Shown: in pieces, positions 11,601 to 21,334 of the stretch
Numbering within the stretch: position 1 is the stretch's first letter
How the letters are laid out: each line of letters opens with the position of its first letter
Source: Chamaea fasciata
Lineage: Eukaryota > Chordata > Aves > Passeriformes > Sylviidae
Direction: 5' to 3'
Length of the DNA: 64,000 nt
Assembly (NCBI GenBank): GCA_029207755.1
Contig: JARCOQ010000009.1
Coordinates: 35,796,914-35,860,913 of the forward strand
Made by a program: the position numbers and the translations under genes
Notes under the pieces: generated by a model
Seen by the model: only the letters and a program-made list of their open reading frames with translations
Told to the model about the DNA's origin: nothing
Database searches by the model: none

Positions 11601-12766
11601 CAGGCACTTTTGGTTTTTATTCTGACTTTGACTCCTGGAAAGGTTTGTGCAATCTCCTCTCAGGCCCTGAGGTTCCAGGGCTCAGCACCAAATGCACCAC
11701 GGGGCTCATTAGGATCAAAGAAGTCCTGACAAACCATGGCTGTGCCTTGATTTCCCTCTGGTCTGGTGCAGTTCATTAAGTCGTTTTTCCTAGAGTTATG
11801 GAGAAATATTTCAAAGAGCTTCAAATAAACCAACATTCCTATTTCCAAGGGTGTATTTGTTTTGTTTAGAGAAGAAGAGATTGCGGCATTAAGTGGCTGA
11901 AATTAACCCAGGGACTCTCCGAAGCAGGTCTGGCCTGGTTAGAGAAGCTGTGCCTTGAGGTCTGACCCAGTGTGGACAACCTTCCTCCACATTCTCCAAT
12001 CCCATCCTGTCTCTCCTCACTCACCCGGGACCTGCATTGCTCAGACAACTGGCTGCACTCAGCCAAAGAGGGGTTTTCTTCACTTTTTAGCAATCAAAAA
12101 CTCCTAAATTTCAGGCAATCTCCTCAAATGGGTGCGCTAAACCCAAAATGCCACAAAGGAGGTTCCCCTTTCCCGAGGCAGAGCCATGCAAGGAATGTTT
12201 TAGACACACAGGAAGTTCTACAGTAGAAACAAATCCAGAGTTGGCTGAAGGCAGAATTAGAACAACTGCTGAAGGACAGACAACTTTGAACTCCTTGCAC
12301 CTCCAGGCTCTGGCTGGGTTGTTGGGAGCTGTGTGAGTGAGCCCAGAGTGAGGGGAAGGGAAATGCAGAGAGCCCTGGAAGTGCTTCTGTGCACACAGGC
12401 TGTGGGGAAGGACACTGCAGGCCTGGCCTGGGCCAGGAGTGAGGCTGGATCATCATCCCAAGCTGCCCAGGGCCATGGCAAGGGGCTGTGGCCATGGACA
12501 CTGGCCTGAGCCCAGTGCCTGGGCCCCTTGCTCAGGACTGGTGTCAGTGGCCAGAGCCAGAATGGATCCCTTGCTGGGGGCTGTGCCATGACCACCTGCC
12601 CTGTGCCGCGCCGGCTGCTCAGGCACCGCGGAACCAGCAGCAAATGGCGCTGCCAGGGCCAAAGGCAGCTCAGCCAGACAGAAAGGGGCAATGCTGGGCA
12701 CTGTTTCCATGGCAGCCCTCACTGGGACACCGCACCTGGCTCACCTGTCCTGGCAATTGCCATGGA
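11601..12766. repeat. Duplicated segment, copy A (unoccupied site of the ERVL insertion)
   Basis: About 1.17 kb closely matching copy B (18,752-18,855 plus 25,065-26,128), with only scattered substitutions and small indels. In copy A the sequence ACCACGGGGCTCATTAG (about 11,696-11,712) is uninterrupted. In copy B the same GGGGC is duplicated around the ERVL provirus. The left edge of copy A coincides with the edge of the gamma-like provirus. Open frames on both strands (for example 12,124-12,501 minus) recur in copy B, but near-identity explains that without coding. I do not recognise its function. Confidence 0.85.
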
Positions 12767-12784
12767 AACCCGGCTCATTGGGAA

Positions 12785-13063
12785 TGCAGTGGCGGACAAA
12801 GGTTTGAGTAGGGTCTGTCCCAATAGGACAAAGGGTGGTGGTTTTAAACTAAAGGAAGGGAGGTTATGATAAGGAGAGATAAGGAAGAAATTTTGATGAT
12901 GAGGTTGATATCTACCGGGACAGGTTCCCAGAGAGGTGGTCAATGCCCCATCCCTGGAAACATTCCAGTCCAGCTGGGACAGGGCTCTGAACAACCTGAT
13001 TTGGTGAAGGATGTCCCTGCTCATGGCGGGGGTTTGGATGAGATGAGCACTGCAGAGCTCTTC
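12785..13063 (+). mobile_element. CR1 LINE 3' end fragment
   Basis: Contains the avian CR1 tail pattern: AGGGTCTGTCCCAATAGGACAAAG, then TTTTAAACTAAA, GGACAGGTTCCCAGAG, CCCCATCCCTGGAAAC, ACAACCTGATTTGGTG and ATGTCCCTGCTCATGGC. It is truncated before the usual terminal short repeats. Confidence 0.8.
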
Positions 13064-13109
13064 CCATCTCTGATAAATGTCCTGGAATTAATTTGTATTT
13101 ATCATGATA

Positions 13110-13671
13110 TGCTGTATAAAACCATATTTTTAGGTTTAAGGATTGAAACATTCCTGAATGACTGCCTTTGCCAGGAATCTGAGAGTCACCCACTCTCGAG
13201 ACAAAGGAGGGTAGCACCAATGGGAGATGGGTCTGTCTGAGATAAGCACAGCCATCAGCGATCCTTGGCCCAGTGATCAACACCTGATATCAATCTCATC
13301 TACCTCGTCAAGGATGTACCTCTGAACACCAGACTCCCATAAGCCCAAAGGCCTGTTCCTCCCCAGAAAAAACTATTCACCACACCAGTGACCAGAAAAG
13401 GAACCCAGCGAATATGCATCAAGAACCAGAGGAACAAAGACGGATGAAGTAATAGATTTTGCAAACTAGAAAAGCTGTATAAAAGTAGATCCTGCACAAA
13501 CCGAAATTGTGAACCAGGGGGGATTCTCTGCCACAGGGGCCAGATCTGTGGTTCACCCAGTGCCGATCCCAGGATCGGAACTGTGTTTTGCTTGTGGATT
13601 TATCAAGGGTTTTTTTTCTCCATTTTTAATAAATCCTTTTATTTTATGAAATTGGCTGATCATTTATAACA
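13110..13671 (+). mobile_element. Probable solo LTR related to the gamma-like provirus
   Basis: The right end (AATAAATCCTTTTATTTTATGAAATT, then CTGATCATTTATAACACA) closely resembles the minus-strand 3' end of the provirus LTR. A TATA-like GTATAAAAGTAG lies at about 13,478 and an AATAAA at about 13,628, in the correct order for a plus-strand LTR. The left end is not resolved, and I found no convincing target duplication, so the start coordinate is approximate. Confidence 0.55.
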
Positions 13672-15029
13672 CATCTAAACCATTCTAGGATTGCATGGGG
13701 AGAAGGGGGTGCTCACTGGACTCCATCCGCTCCCTTGACTCCTCCTTGTCTCTGCTGGAGCCCACATCCAGCAGCCAAAGCCAGCCCCTTCTCTGGCCTT
13801 TCTCCCCCTGCCCCAGAGGCTGCCAGAGTCAGGGGGGCACAGGTGACCTTTGCGCTTTGCAGGGCTCAGGCACAGCGGCTGTGCCAGAGTCAGGGCTGAG
13901 GTGTCACTCTGCGGGCTGGGGCAGAGCCCAGGCAGAAATGAGCCCTGAAGCAGCGGCTGTGCAGTGGTGGCCAGCAGGCCGGGCTGCCAAGGGAGGCTTC
14001 TGGCCATGGCCTGGAAGCAGCTGCTGCTGCCAAAGTGCTTTTGGTGCCTCAGGCTCTCCCTGGCAGATCTCCCAGCACGGCACTCTGCACTTGTGCCTGA
14101 GCCCTTCATTGTGTTGGGTTGGCCTGGGGCTTTTCCTGCTGTGGGATCTGCCCTGGTCATGGCACAGGAAAGGCAGTTCCTCATGGAGCAGGAGACTCTG
14201 CCTGAAACAGACTCAAAAAACTCCAGCAAGGCCCTGTTTATTTCTAAATTGCTTCCTAGAGCACTATATTCTAATACTTGTTTAGCTCCTATTCTGTGGA
14301 GTAAATAACACTTTTATTAAATTTACTCTATGGTGTAAATGTATCTTTCTGTCTAATCCTGATCAGAATCAATCATAGCTGTATTTATAGAAATATATCT
14401 GGGATTGCATCCTTCATCTTGTGGGACAAATTGCATTTTGGTTCAATTCCACCTGTCCTATCTTCTATGCATAAACCTTTGACAAATTCAGGACCTTGGA
14501 TTTGATCCAGCTGCTCCCAGTCTCGTCTCTTAGATGGAATTTTAGAAGTTTAGGCATCCTGGAGGGGTTTGAGGATCCATGGCCACTTGTAGGTCCATGG
14601 GGGCCACCCATGGGTCAGGGAGGCCACTCACAGGTTGGAGGGGGCTGTCCCCTGGGTCAGTGGGACTGGCAACAGGGACAGGGGGCTGGCTGGGGGGGCT
14701 GCCTGTGGGGACTGCCAGAGACACACCCCAACTAGACTGCTTGTTTATAACTTCATTAAGCACGGGACATGACAGGAGTGAACTGGCAGCTGTTGAATCT
14801 CTTAGTGTAGCTGCATTCTACAGCTGAACTCTGACCATGTCCCAGAGAGACGCAGTCAGGGCTGAGTCAGCATCAGCCCTAGGAAAATTCTTCTCCACCC
14901 AGCATAGCAAATCTCTTCACTCATGCTTGGGTGCAGAACTAGGATGGGATCTTATCAATGCTTCTAAGCTTTCCTAAATGTCTCTCTGTTTCCATGACAC
15001 CCTGTTTCCCATGTTCCCCTGAAGCTCAC
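13672..15029. other. Unassigned DNA
   Basis: 13,690-14,220 is GC-rich with overlapping frames on both strands (13,695-14,285 plus; 13,675-14,229 minus) but no domain I recognise. 14,280-14,480 is AT-rich. 14,580-14,720 is a short G-rich region with internally repetitive GGGGGCTG motifs. Confidence 0.35.
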
Positions 15030-15374
15030 CTGAATTCCTCGTGTCAGGTCTATCAACTGAGCTGATCCTGCCCAGTCCAGACCCTTGTACACAGTGGATG
15101 GAGATGAAGTCCCTATGGTACACTGGAAAGGTGTTTTAGGAAAGATTCTTTGGATTAGTCCCACCACAGGCAAAGACAAACCCCTCTGTGGGATATGCTC
15201 AAGGACCTGGTTATACCTGGTGGGTAATGCAGAAATATGGGGAAACACGTGGTGTACCACAAGGAGACCTAATTTTAAATGAGAACTTTGTATAAGGTTT
15301 CACTGTGTAAGCACAGTTAAAGGAGGGAATTGATTTGGGTATGACAGAGATGATACAGAATATGAGGTGGGTAA
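15030..15374 (+). pseudogene. ERVL pol C-terminal remnant
   Basis: The stretch from about 15,030 aligns by eye with the last part of the complete ERVL pol gene near 24,180-24,430: both have the CAGTGGATGGAGAT block followed by a valine-rich coding stretch and a GGTGGGT(A/G)ATGCA motif. The rest of the provirus 5' of this point is absent. The frame is open from 15,085 to 15,282. It is useful as a local comparison for the stop codon at 24,266. Confidence 0.75.
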
Positions 15375-15934
15375 TGTCTTAGGTTACAGTGTAAGATGGG
15401 ACCAAAGGTATGTATTCTATCACCATCTATGTCAGCTGTTAAGATAAGTGAGGCAGCATTCTTCATCCTCTCTATGACTCATCCCTGATAACAGTCAATG
15501 GCTGATATCTCTGCTAAATGGCCCATCAAGGCCTGACTGCATGACTCATAAAATACATCATCCCATTGTGAGATGTTCCACCCAGTGGGAGGACAAAGCA
15601 TTCCCACCTGGATATAATCTGAGGTTTTGAAACACCAGGGGAGCCTTTCTACTGGATTGCTAGAAGACTAGAGCTCCAAAACCAGCACTGGACTTCCAGC
15701 TGAAGACCAGACCCTTCTACAAGATCACCGCTTCAACAGAACCACATCAATCATTTAAACAGGACTGCAGCCACCATTTAATCACACTGCTACCACCACC
15801 CTGACCAACAGGCTGTCAGGTTGTATCCTGATTCTGTCAGGTAAAGCCAGTTTTCTGCCCTTTTTTTTTAACTTTCCTATTAAACTATAATGCTGACTTG
15901 GGTTCTCTCACTGGTTGGCTTTCAAACTAGTACA
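15375..15934 (+). mobile_element. LTR of the truncated ERVL
   Basis: Begins TGTCTTAGG and ends ACTAGTACA, and follows the ERVL pol remnant directly. It shares blocks with the complete ERVL LTRs, including CCCATTGTGAGATG, the CAGGTTGTAT region and the tail ending TTCAAACTA. A pyrimidine run and TTAAACTATAATGC lie near the 3' end. It is on the same strand as, and ends 120 bases before, the first in-exon ATG of the zinc-finger gene. Confidence 0.8.
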
Positions 15935-16053
15935 GAAATCCAGATGGCTGGTGACTTCTAGAGATGCACTTGGGCAGAGGGACCTTAAGATTCAATGTGC
16001 TCATCCCTTGTTTTTCCCCTAACCAGGATTTCTCATTCTCAAACCTTGACCAG

Positions 16054-16962
16054 ATGAAGGAGGAGGCTTTGAGGAAGAGGAAGATGCCCCAGGACAGCCA
16101 GGCAGGTGAGGAGGAAGTCAGGGCCCCTTTCCCCCTCTCTCCTGCTGCATCTCCCAGCCCAGCATGGCCCCCGGCTGCAGGACAACCCCGCTGCCGACGC
16201 CGTCCTGCTGGGGATGAACTGGGGGGATCTCCTTCCCCTTCCCTCTGGCACGGAGGCAAATCCCATCCTCTCCTTGTCCTTCCTCCCCCAGAGAAGGAGC
16301 TGAGGATGGAGACCAGAGAGGACAAATCCCCAAGGCAGAATGTCATGAAAGAGGCCATTTTCAGCACCTCCACTACACAGGCATACAATGGAGAGGAAAA
16401 GCTTCAGAGATCCCACAGGAGGACGGGCTCCAAACCCATCCCAGGGTGCTCTGGGGAGGAAAGACCCACCTTGTGCCAGGAAGGTGGTCAGAGCTTCAGC
16501 CGGGGCTCTGAGCTGGTGGTCCATGAGCAGCTTCACGATGGGGAGAAGCGCCACAAGTGTTTGGAGTGTGGGATGAGCTTCAGCCAGAGGAAAACCCTGA
16601 TCCGCCACCAGCGCATCCACGCTGGGGAAAGGCCATACAAGTGTGGGGAATGTGGGAAGGGCTTCAACCAGAGATTCCAGCTGATCCTCCACCACATGAC
16701 CCACACCGGGGAGAGGCCCTACGAGTGTTCCCAGTGTGGGAAGGGGTTTCAGACCAGCTCAAATCTCCTGAGGCACCAGCGGATTCACAGAGAGGAGAGG
16801 CCCTTCCGCTGCCCCGACTGCGGGAAGGGCTTCAAGCAAAACTCCCACCTCCTCACCCACCGGCGCATCCACACTGGGGAGAGGCCCTACAAGTGTCCCC
16901 AGTGTGGGGACAGCTTCACCCAGAGCTCTAACTTGACCCAACACCAACGGAGGCATTACTAA
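16054..16962 (+). CDS. C2H2 zinc-finger protein, five fingers
   Basis: Probably a sequence-specific DNA-binding nuclear protein; no KRAB or SCAN domain is visible in the window. I read two exons: 16,027-16,105 (acceptor after CCTAACCAG, donor GTGAGG) and 16,292-16,962 (acceptor after TCCCCCAG). Splicing preserves the frame and joins an acidic/basic N-terminus ([10 protein letters not shown]) to a linker with [10 protein letters not shown], a pattern common in avian zinc-finger paralogues. Five complete fingers follow (each C-X2-C-X12-H-X3-H) with TGERPY-type linkers. Helix positions -1, 3 and 6 read Q/T/R, Q/Q/L, T/N/R, Q/H/T and Q/N/Q. One degenerate finger upstream (LCQEGGQSF) lacks its second Cys. 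The start at 16,054 is the first ATG inside the exon. An unspliced frame reaches back to 15,964, and an upstream exon outside the frame is possible. Stop TAA at 16,960-16,962. Confidence 0.75.
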   Translation: MKEEALRKRKMPQDSQAGEEEVRAPFPLSPAASPSPAWPPAAGQPRCRRRPAGDELGGSPSPSLWHGGKSHPLLVLPPPEKELRMETREDKSPRQNVMKEAIFSTSTTQAYNGEEKLQRSHRRTGSKPIPGCSGEERPTLCQEGGQSFSRGSELVVHEQLHDGEKRHKCLECGMSFSQRKTLIRHQRIHAGERPYKCGECGKGFNQRFQLILHHMTHTGERPYECSQCGKGFQTSSNLLRHQRIHREERPFRCPDCGKGFKQNSHLLTHRRIHTGERPYKCPQCGDSFTQSSNLTQHQRRHY

Positions 16963-17051
16963 GGGAAGCTCTGCAAGTGCCCCGACTGTGGGAAGATTTT
17001 TCTGCATTGCTCTAACTCCAACCCATATTGGAGCACCAAAATTGGGCAGAA
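16963..17051 (+). pseudogene. Remnant of a sixth zinc finger beyond the stop
   Basis: In the same frame, immediately after the TAA, the sequence encodes a linker-like GKL and CKCPDCGKIF, the first half of another finger. The helix then degenerates without the paired His. The array was therefore once longer, and the present stop removes a decayed finger. Confidence 0.6.
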
Positions 17052-17334
17052 CCCTGATGACCCACATTCCCAGTGATCTGCACTGGGGAGACACTGAGCT
17101 GGTGGTCCTTTTGTTTGGTGGTCCCTAACAATCTTTTGATTCATTTTCATCTGTTTAAAACACACAAAATTGGAGTAAAATCAACAAATTCATTGAAAGC
17201 ATCTAAAGCCTCACTGTAAAGTGTTTTGGGGGAATCTGGGATTCAGGGAGATACTTGGGGAGGATATGGGTGTTGGGGGGCTATTTGTTGTGGTTGTCTC
17301 CATTGCTTGGCACTCCTAAAGACAAGAGGGATTG

Positions 17335-17866
17335 TGTTGTGGTGTGCTTGGTTCTATTGGTTTGTTCTATTACTTCCCTGGGCTGTTGGTTTACTCCTAG
17401 TTTGTACCCACCTACCCAGTTGTCAATCCTTCCCCCACCTGCCCCTTCCTTCCAGACTGTTCCCTGTCAATCCCCCGACCCTCAAAGCCCCATTGGCTCA
17501 CGTGACCCACGCTCCTCCCCTTGTTTTCCCTCTTGGTTTGTCAAATGTGAACCCCACCTTTCACTCCTCCCCTACTCTCTTACCCTTGGCTAAAGATTTG
17601 AACCCTCCCCTGAAACCTCCCCTGTTTTAAAAGAGCTGGCACACAGCTGCCCATCTTCAGTTCCTGGGCCCTCCACTGGAATAAAACCCTCTGGAACCCA
17701 GACTGGAGCTCTCCCTCTCGTCCTTGTCCCCACCGTGTACCTGGTAACAGCCAAAGTGCCGTAGAGCATCATCTCCAAGCCACTCCTTAGGTCATCCTGC
17801 TCCTGGGGAGTGTCCCACTCCCAGCATGGTGCCGTGGAAGGGCCAGCCGGCTCCGGCACCGTGTCA
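17335..17866 (+). mobile_element. Solo LTR with 6-bp target duplication (class II-like)
   Basis: Begins TGTTGTGG and ends CCGTGTCA, with a perfect GGATTG repeat immediately outside both ends (17,329-17,334 and 17,867-17,872). A TTTTAAAAG TATA-like element lies near 17,625 and an AATAAA near 17,681, followed by about 180 bases of U5-like sequence. The 6-bp duplication fits class II (ERVK/beta- or alpha-like) integration; the family name is not known to me. Confidence 0.75.
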
Positions 17867-17872
17867 GGATTG

Positions 17873-18499
17873 ATTTCTCAGCTCAAAACCACTCACTGCC
17901 ACTGAATACTACTCAATCTCACCCCAAAATGACTCAATTCCACAGCCCCTCAAGGTGTGATGGGGTTGGAGGGGATTTGGGTGAAATGTGCTGCAGATCA
18001 GGAGGGGTGAGATGGGCATTGGGTGGAGCAGGATGGGGGGGAGGGGGCTTGGGAGGGGTGGGATGGGGGAAACCAGGCTTGAGAAGGGGGTCTTGATGTC
18101 TATCAGGGGTGGGATGTGTTGTGGTGGGGACTGGGGACGGTGTGGTGGAGTCTGGGATGAGACACATAAGGTTGGGGATGGTGAAGAAAGGAGTAACCCA
18201 TTTCTGAGTGAGTTTTTGGGTATTCTGCATTCCTGAAAGAATTTTGGTGCATCCCAAGTTTCTGAGGTGGTGTTGGGGCACTCCCCAACTCTTGGGGGGT
18301 TTCCTGAGAGCAGCTCCATGCAGCCCCATTGCCAGAGGTGGTTGGTTGCCTTGGGCACCAGCTCAGAGCTGCAGCCAGAGTCCGTTGCTTCGGTGCTGGC
18401 GAGCAGAGAAATGATGAATGGCCCCAAACATCTCCAGCGTGTGTTTGGGGGCCAGGGCAAGTTCTGGTTAATTTAAGTGCCATTTTGTGCCACTAAGTG
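17873..18499. other. Unassigned G-rich DNA
   Basis: 17,950-18,420 is rich in short GGGG and GGTGTGGTG-type runs on the plus strand, without a clear repeat unit or coding domain. Long overlapping frames on the minus strand are proline-rich and follow from the composition. Confidence 0.35.
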
Positions 18500-18850
18500 T
18501 CTGACAGATTTGTGCAATCAAGGCCTCCAATTATCTGCTTTAATTAGTCCATTTAGAGCTTTGCATTGACACTCAGTGGGGCTCATTAATGCTTTGAGAT
18601 ACTCAAAGGTTTTAAGGTAGTTTGTATTTTCCTTCCCACATTGAGTCTCTGAGAAGCTTTTGTGCAATCCTGGCCTCCAATTCTCTCCTCCAAGGACTCC
18701 ATGAGGAGCCTGTTTTGGACACGGACCTCAGTGGGAATCATTAATGCTTCCTGACACTTTGGGCTTTTCCTCAGACCTCGACTCCTGGAAAGGTTTGTGC
18801 AATCTCCTCTCAGGCTCTGAGGTTCCAGGGCTCAGTACCAAATGCACCAC
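18500..18850. repeat. Degenerate tandem repeat, monomers about 135-150 bp
   Basis: TGTGCAATC starts at about 18,511, 18,661 and 18,796. The first two are followed by GGCCTCCAATT, and the units share a CTCAGTGGG(G/A)(C/A)TCATTAATGCTT block; the third has GGGGCTCATTAG, interrupted here by the ERVL. Three diverged units are visible, and the third is the start of the duplicated segment. Confidence 0.55.
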
Positions 18851-18855
18851 GGGGC
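18752..18855. repeat. Duplicated segment, copy B (left part)
   Basis: Matches 11,608-11,706 of copy A with few differences and ends at the GGGGC target site of the ERVL provirus. Confidence 0.8.
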
Positions 18856-19373
18856 TGTTTTGGGTTGAAGTATATTCTATCACCATCTTCATGAACTGTT
18901 GAAACCAGGTGAGGCAGTGCTCCTTGCCTCCTCCACTCTGGCTTATCTTCTGTTAATGGGCCATCAGCACCTTTGCTACACAGCTCACAGATAACCCCCT
19001 CCTGGACTACCTCCTGTTAATGGGCCCATCAGGCCTTATCACATGACTCACCATCCCATTGTGAGATGCTCCGCCCAGAGGGAGGAACCAAGAATTCCAG
19101 CCTGGGTATACGCTGAGACTCTGAACACCAGAGGGGCGCTTACCCACTGGATTCCCAGAGGACCCGAGCTACCAGACCTTTCTACAGGATCACTGCTTGA
19201 GGAAGGCCACCTCATCTGGACTGCTTCCATCACTACGCTCAGGTTGTATTCTGACTCTGTCAGTGGTTTTTTGTATTATTGCATCTATTCTAGTTTACTT
19301 TCTTTCTTTTTTTTCTATTAAATTGTATCTCTGACTTGGAGTCTCTCATTTGTTTTGCCTTCAAACTACTACA
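18856..19373 (+). repeat. 5' LTR of the ERVL provirus
   Basis: Begins TGTTTTGGG and ends AACTACTACA. ATTAAATTGTATC near 19,317 is the likely poly(A) signal region. It aligns over its full length with 24,537-25,059. Confidence 0.9.
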
Positions 19374-19377
19374 TTTT

Positions 19378-19395
19378 TGGCGCCCAAGGTGGGGC
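19378..19395 (+). other. Primer binding site, tRNA-Lys type
   Basis: TGGCGCCCAAGGTGGGGC, four bases after the LTR. It matches the tRNA-Lys1,2 primer complement at 17 of 18 bases as I know it. ERVL elements are named for a Leu primer in mammals, so a Lys-type site in an ERVL-like element is worth noting. Confidence 0.75.
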
Positions 19396-19770
19396 ACAAG
19401 GCATTGAGAAAAGTCAGAATTACAATTTTGTATTGAAGACACCTGTTGGCTATGATGCTCAATATGCTTACATGTGTCTTATATCTATCTCTCTATAGTT
19501 TTCCACAACTGGGGCACTATCTGCCAGTCTTAATGCTCCTGCGTAGACCAGGGTATGGTACTAAAATTGCTTTAGTGGTCTATTATGTCCATTGCTTGAT
19601 AAACTCCGTGGCAATGAACATTATTCAGAATGTACACCCAGTTTTGTTTTCTTGTTCTGGTCTAAGATACTACATCTGGGGCCTCAACAATCTCACCCAG
19701 CCCCTGTGGGGAGGGGTGAAGAATGATTTTTTTCCAGCTTTTCAAGCATAACACAGCAGTTTTTGAAAAT
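19396..19770 (+). other. ERVL leader with a short hydrophobic open frame
   Basis: Between the primer site and gag. An ATG-initiated 101-codon frame (19,446-19,751) with hydrophobic stretches lies in a different frame from gag. I see no proof that it is translated. Confidence 0.4.
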
Positions 19771-21244
19771 ATGGAGTACCTTCTGGATGCCAAGGACATC
19801 ATGATGTTGTTGTTAGTCCTGCTTTGTCTTCTCTGCACGGTTCGCACCATGCTTAGAATCAAAACACTACCTAGTGTAATACAGCATGTTCTGGAGGAAG
19901 AGGGAAAAAGAAGCAGAGCAACAATATCAATGTCTACACAGAGTGTCACAGAAGCGAAAGGAACCAAAAGCAAGGCAACAGTGTCCTCATCTACACAGAC
20001 CCTCACAGAAGAGAAAAAGCCAAAAGTGAAGCAACAGTGTCCACATCTATGCAGACTGTCACAGAGGAGAAAGGGACTAAGGGTGCCATCAGCATCTCCA
20101 CACAAACCATCACTGAACCGGAACAGCCTAAACCAGTAGCCCTTGCCCCCGTTCAGAAGAAGAAATCAAGGACCAAATCAGTCCGCATAGTGACTGATGA
20201 GGGTGCAGCAGGACCTTCACACTCAGCAGAAGAGACAAAGCCAGAAATCATCACTCGCTCTCTATCTCTAGGTCAGCTGCGTGACCTGCGAAGGGAATTC
20301 ACCCGCCAGACCAACGAGTCCATCCTGACCTGGCTGCTCTGCATCTGGGACGCTGCAGCCAATGACACCATTCTAGATGGAAGTGAGGCCAGGCAACTGA
20401 GATCGTTGTCCCGGGATGTGGTCATTGACCAAGGAATTGAGAAAAGCCAAGAACCTCTCAGCCTCTGGCAGCGACTGCTAACAAGTGTGAAGGATAGATA
20501 CCTTTGTAAAGAAGACCTCCAAGTGCACCAAGAAAAATGGAACACAATAGAACAAGGTATCCGATGCCTGAGGGAATTGGCTGTGTTGGAGATCATTTTT
20601 TCAGAAGATGAGAGATTTCCTGAAAACCCAGATGGTGTCCAGTGCACATCATGGATGTGGTTGAGATTTGCACGGCTTGGACCCGAGATGTACTCACGTT
20701 ACCTGGCAACACTGCAATGGAGGGGAGGTGAGGACAGGGTAGGTGTCTTGGCTAATAAACTAAGAATTTACGAGGACACTGTCACTGCCCCAGTTCGTAC
20801 CCATGTCTCGTCTGTGGAAACAAGACTGGCTGAGCAAGTCCGGAACTTGATTGAAGAAAGCCATCAGAAACTGAAAAAGAACTTAAGGAAGAAATTTACC
20901 GTATCCCACCAGAGCCGATGAGAGTCTCTGCCATGAGGAGCAGGCGCTCCCCAGCCAGGAAGAGAAAATACACACCACGAGGCAACCTCTGGTCTTTTCT
21001 TTGGGAGCATGGAGAAGACATGAGGAAGTGGGATGGAAAACCCACCTCCTCCTTAGCAGCCCGGGTACGTGAACTGAAAAGAGAAACACCTACCACAAAG
21101 AGCCCATCTAGAATCAATGTTGCTCCGGTCTCTCCTGCACAGAACTCCAGACGGTACAAGAATGATGATATGACTGATCCTCTTGAAGGAACCTCAGAAA
21201 CATATTTACAAGAAGAGAGCAATGTATGCCATGACCAAGAATAG
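19771..21244 (+). pseudogene. ERVL gag, frameshifted
   Basis: Three overlapping frames cover gag. The first (ATG at 19,771) encodes a strongly hydrophobic segment (about 19,801-19,845, LLLVLLCLLCTV) and then tandem Ser/Thr-rich repeats. The second (20,037-20,921) carries the central part of gag, with EIITRSLSLGQLRDLR near its start. The third (20,918-21,244) carries the C-terminal part, with KWDGKP and basic residues. The first shift falls inside the tandem repeats, where one unit is 56 rather than 57 bases. No zinc knuckle was seen, which fits ERVL gag. Broken as it stands. Confidence 0.75.
19919..20134 (+). repeat. Tandem repeats inside ERVL gag, about 57 bp x 4
   Basis: Four units, each containing a version of TCTACACAGA(C/G)(T/C)(G/C)TCACAGAAG, start near 19,919, 19,976, 20,032 and 20,083. 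They encode a repeated (S)TQ(S/T)(V/L/I)TE motif. Unit length varies, and the second is one base short. Confidence 0.7.
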
Positions 21245-21334
21245 GGAGGCCCTGCCTCTAGCCAGGTAGAGGAAAGGGACAATCGGATCTACTGGACTGT
21301 GTGGATTCGATGGCCTGGAACATCTGACCCACAA

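Noticed and set aside
12124..12869. Long frames on both strands in the duplicated segment, conserved in the second copy
   Set aside because: The two copies are nearly identical, so retention of frames is expected without selection; no domain was recognised.
16039..16704. 221-codon minus-strand frame over the zinc-finger gene
   Set aside because: Antisense shadow of the finger repeats.
18500..18850. CRISPR-like array
   Set aside because: Units are long, diverged and without constant short repeats, and the window is from a vertebrate.
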